Assembly: GCA_903931355.1 (NCBI GenBank)
Contig: CAIZCB010000113.1
Span: forward strand, 1-5,130
Direction: 5' to 3'
DNA from: an uncultured Pseudomonadota bacterium
Lineage (GTDB): Bacteria > Pseudomonadota > Gammaproteobacteria > Methylococcales > Methylomonadaceae
DNA: 5,130 nucleotides
Below the pieces are notes generated by a model. That model searched no databases and was not told the DNA's origin. It saw only the letters and a list, made by a program, of their open reading frames with translations. This document shows positions 5,017 through 5,130 of this stretch, piece after piece (the first letter of the stretch is position 1; the number at the start of each line of letters is the position of its first letter). The position numbers and the translations under genes are program-made.

Positions 5017-5130
5017 TTAATGTTCAGCAGCAAACTCGACAATTTGTTTTAGCTGCGGGTTCATTTCTACTGCAAATTTATTCAATTCAGGATTATCGGT
5101 ATCTTCCGGCAATAAATGAGTTCTGATCAC
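5017..5130 (-). CDS. 3' end of an unidentified gene (5' part outside window)
   Basis: On the minus strand a frame stays open from the right edge to the TAA at 5019-5017, giving 37 residues. It includes HLLPEDTDNPELNKFAVEMN and ends QIVEFAAEH. The composition is that of an ordinary soluble acidic protein tail. The codon at the very edge (5130-5128) is GTG, so in principle it could be a start, but a continuing upstream gene is more likely. The stop lies 22 bases before the lipoprotein ATG, with same-strand spacing that fits an operon. I do not recognise the protein. Confidence 0.55.
   Translation of the reverse strand: MIRTHLLPEDTDNPELNKFAVEMNPQLKQIVEFAAEH

Noticed and set aside
4995..5042. 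Upstream ATG extension of the lipoprotein by 16 residues
   Set aside because: It would hide the signal peptide and lipobox behind non-signal sequence and overlap the preceding gene by 26 bases.
1..5130. A novel multi-gene defence or mobile system
   Set aside because: No nuclease, toxin, reverse transcriptase, integrase, transposase or CRISPR-like array is seen, and the recognised genes are housekeeping or metal-related on mixed strands.

Overview
The window looks like an ordinary, compact stretch of chromosome from an AT-leaning gammaproteobacterium. The best phylogenetic hints are an SmbP-type histidine-rich small protein at the left edge (a family first described in ammonia oxidisers and, from memory, also common in methanotrophs) and a CorB/YfjD-like protein of gammaproteobacterial type. 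A methanotroph of the Methylococcales is my guess; it is inference, not proof. I see no rRNA, tRNA, CRISPR array, insertion sequence, prophage gene or attachment site.

Layout from left to right: the C-terminal 68 residues of an SmbP-like metal-binding protein (+, 1-207), closed by a perfect 15-bp hairpin (216-249). Next is an AT-rich gene-poor stretch (250-517) carrying a 13-bp inverted repeat (404-433) and a palindrome, then a probable 46-residue single-span membrane peptide (+, 518-658). A four-helix PepSY-TM protein follows (+, 757-2046). It meets a CorB-like DUF21/CBS protein (-, 2032-3282) tail to tail with a 15-bp overlap. A 143-bp divergent intergenic region holds a TTGACA-type promoter candidate for corB and two small inverted repeats. 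It leads to an AlkB-type dioxygenase (+, 3426-4088), whose last 24 codons overlap the 3' end of an unrecognised membrane protein (-, 4015-4539). A rho-independent terminator (4559-4584) lies between that gene and a small cysteine-containing lipoprotein (-, 4599-4994). The window ends in the 3' part of an unidentified gene (-, 5017-5130).

The genes do not form one obvious pathway. Metal handling recurs (SmbP-like protein, PepSY-TM protein of the type often linked to iron/siderophore uptake, CorB-type Mg2+ protein), but the genes lie on different strands and probably in different transcripts. I therefore do not claim a system.

The most notable points are: the 174-residue membrane protein is built from three tandem copies of a two-helix unit with exactly conserved Gly-Trp-Glu spacing; a terminator sits only about 20 bases ahead of that protein's start; the AlkB tail beyond its catalytic core is made entirely of antisense sequence of the neighbouring gene; CorB appears to use a TTG start; and most starts lack a clear Shine-Dalgarno sequence.
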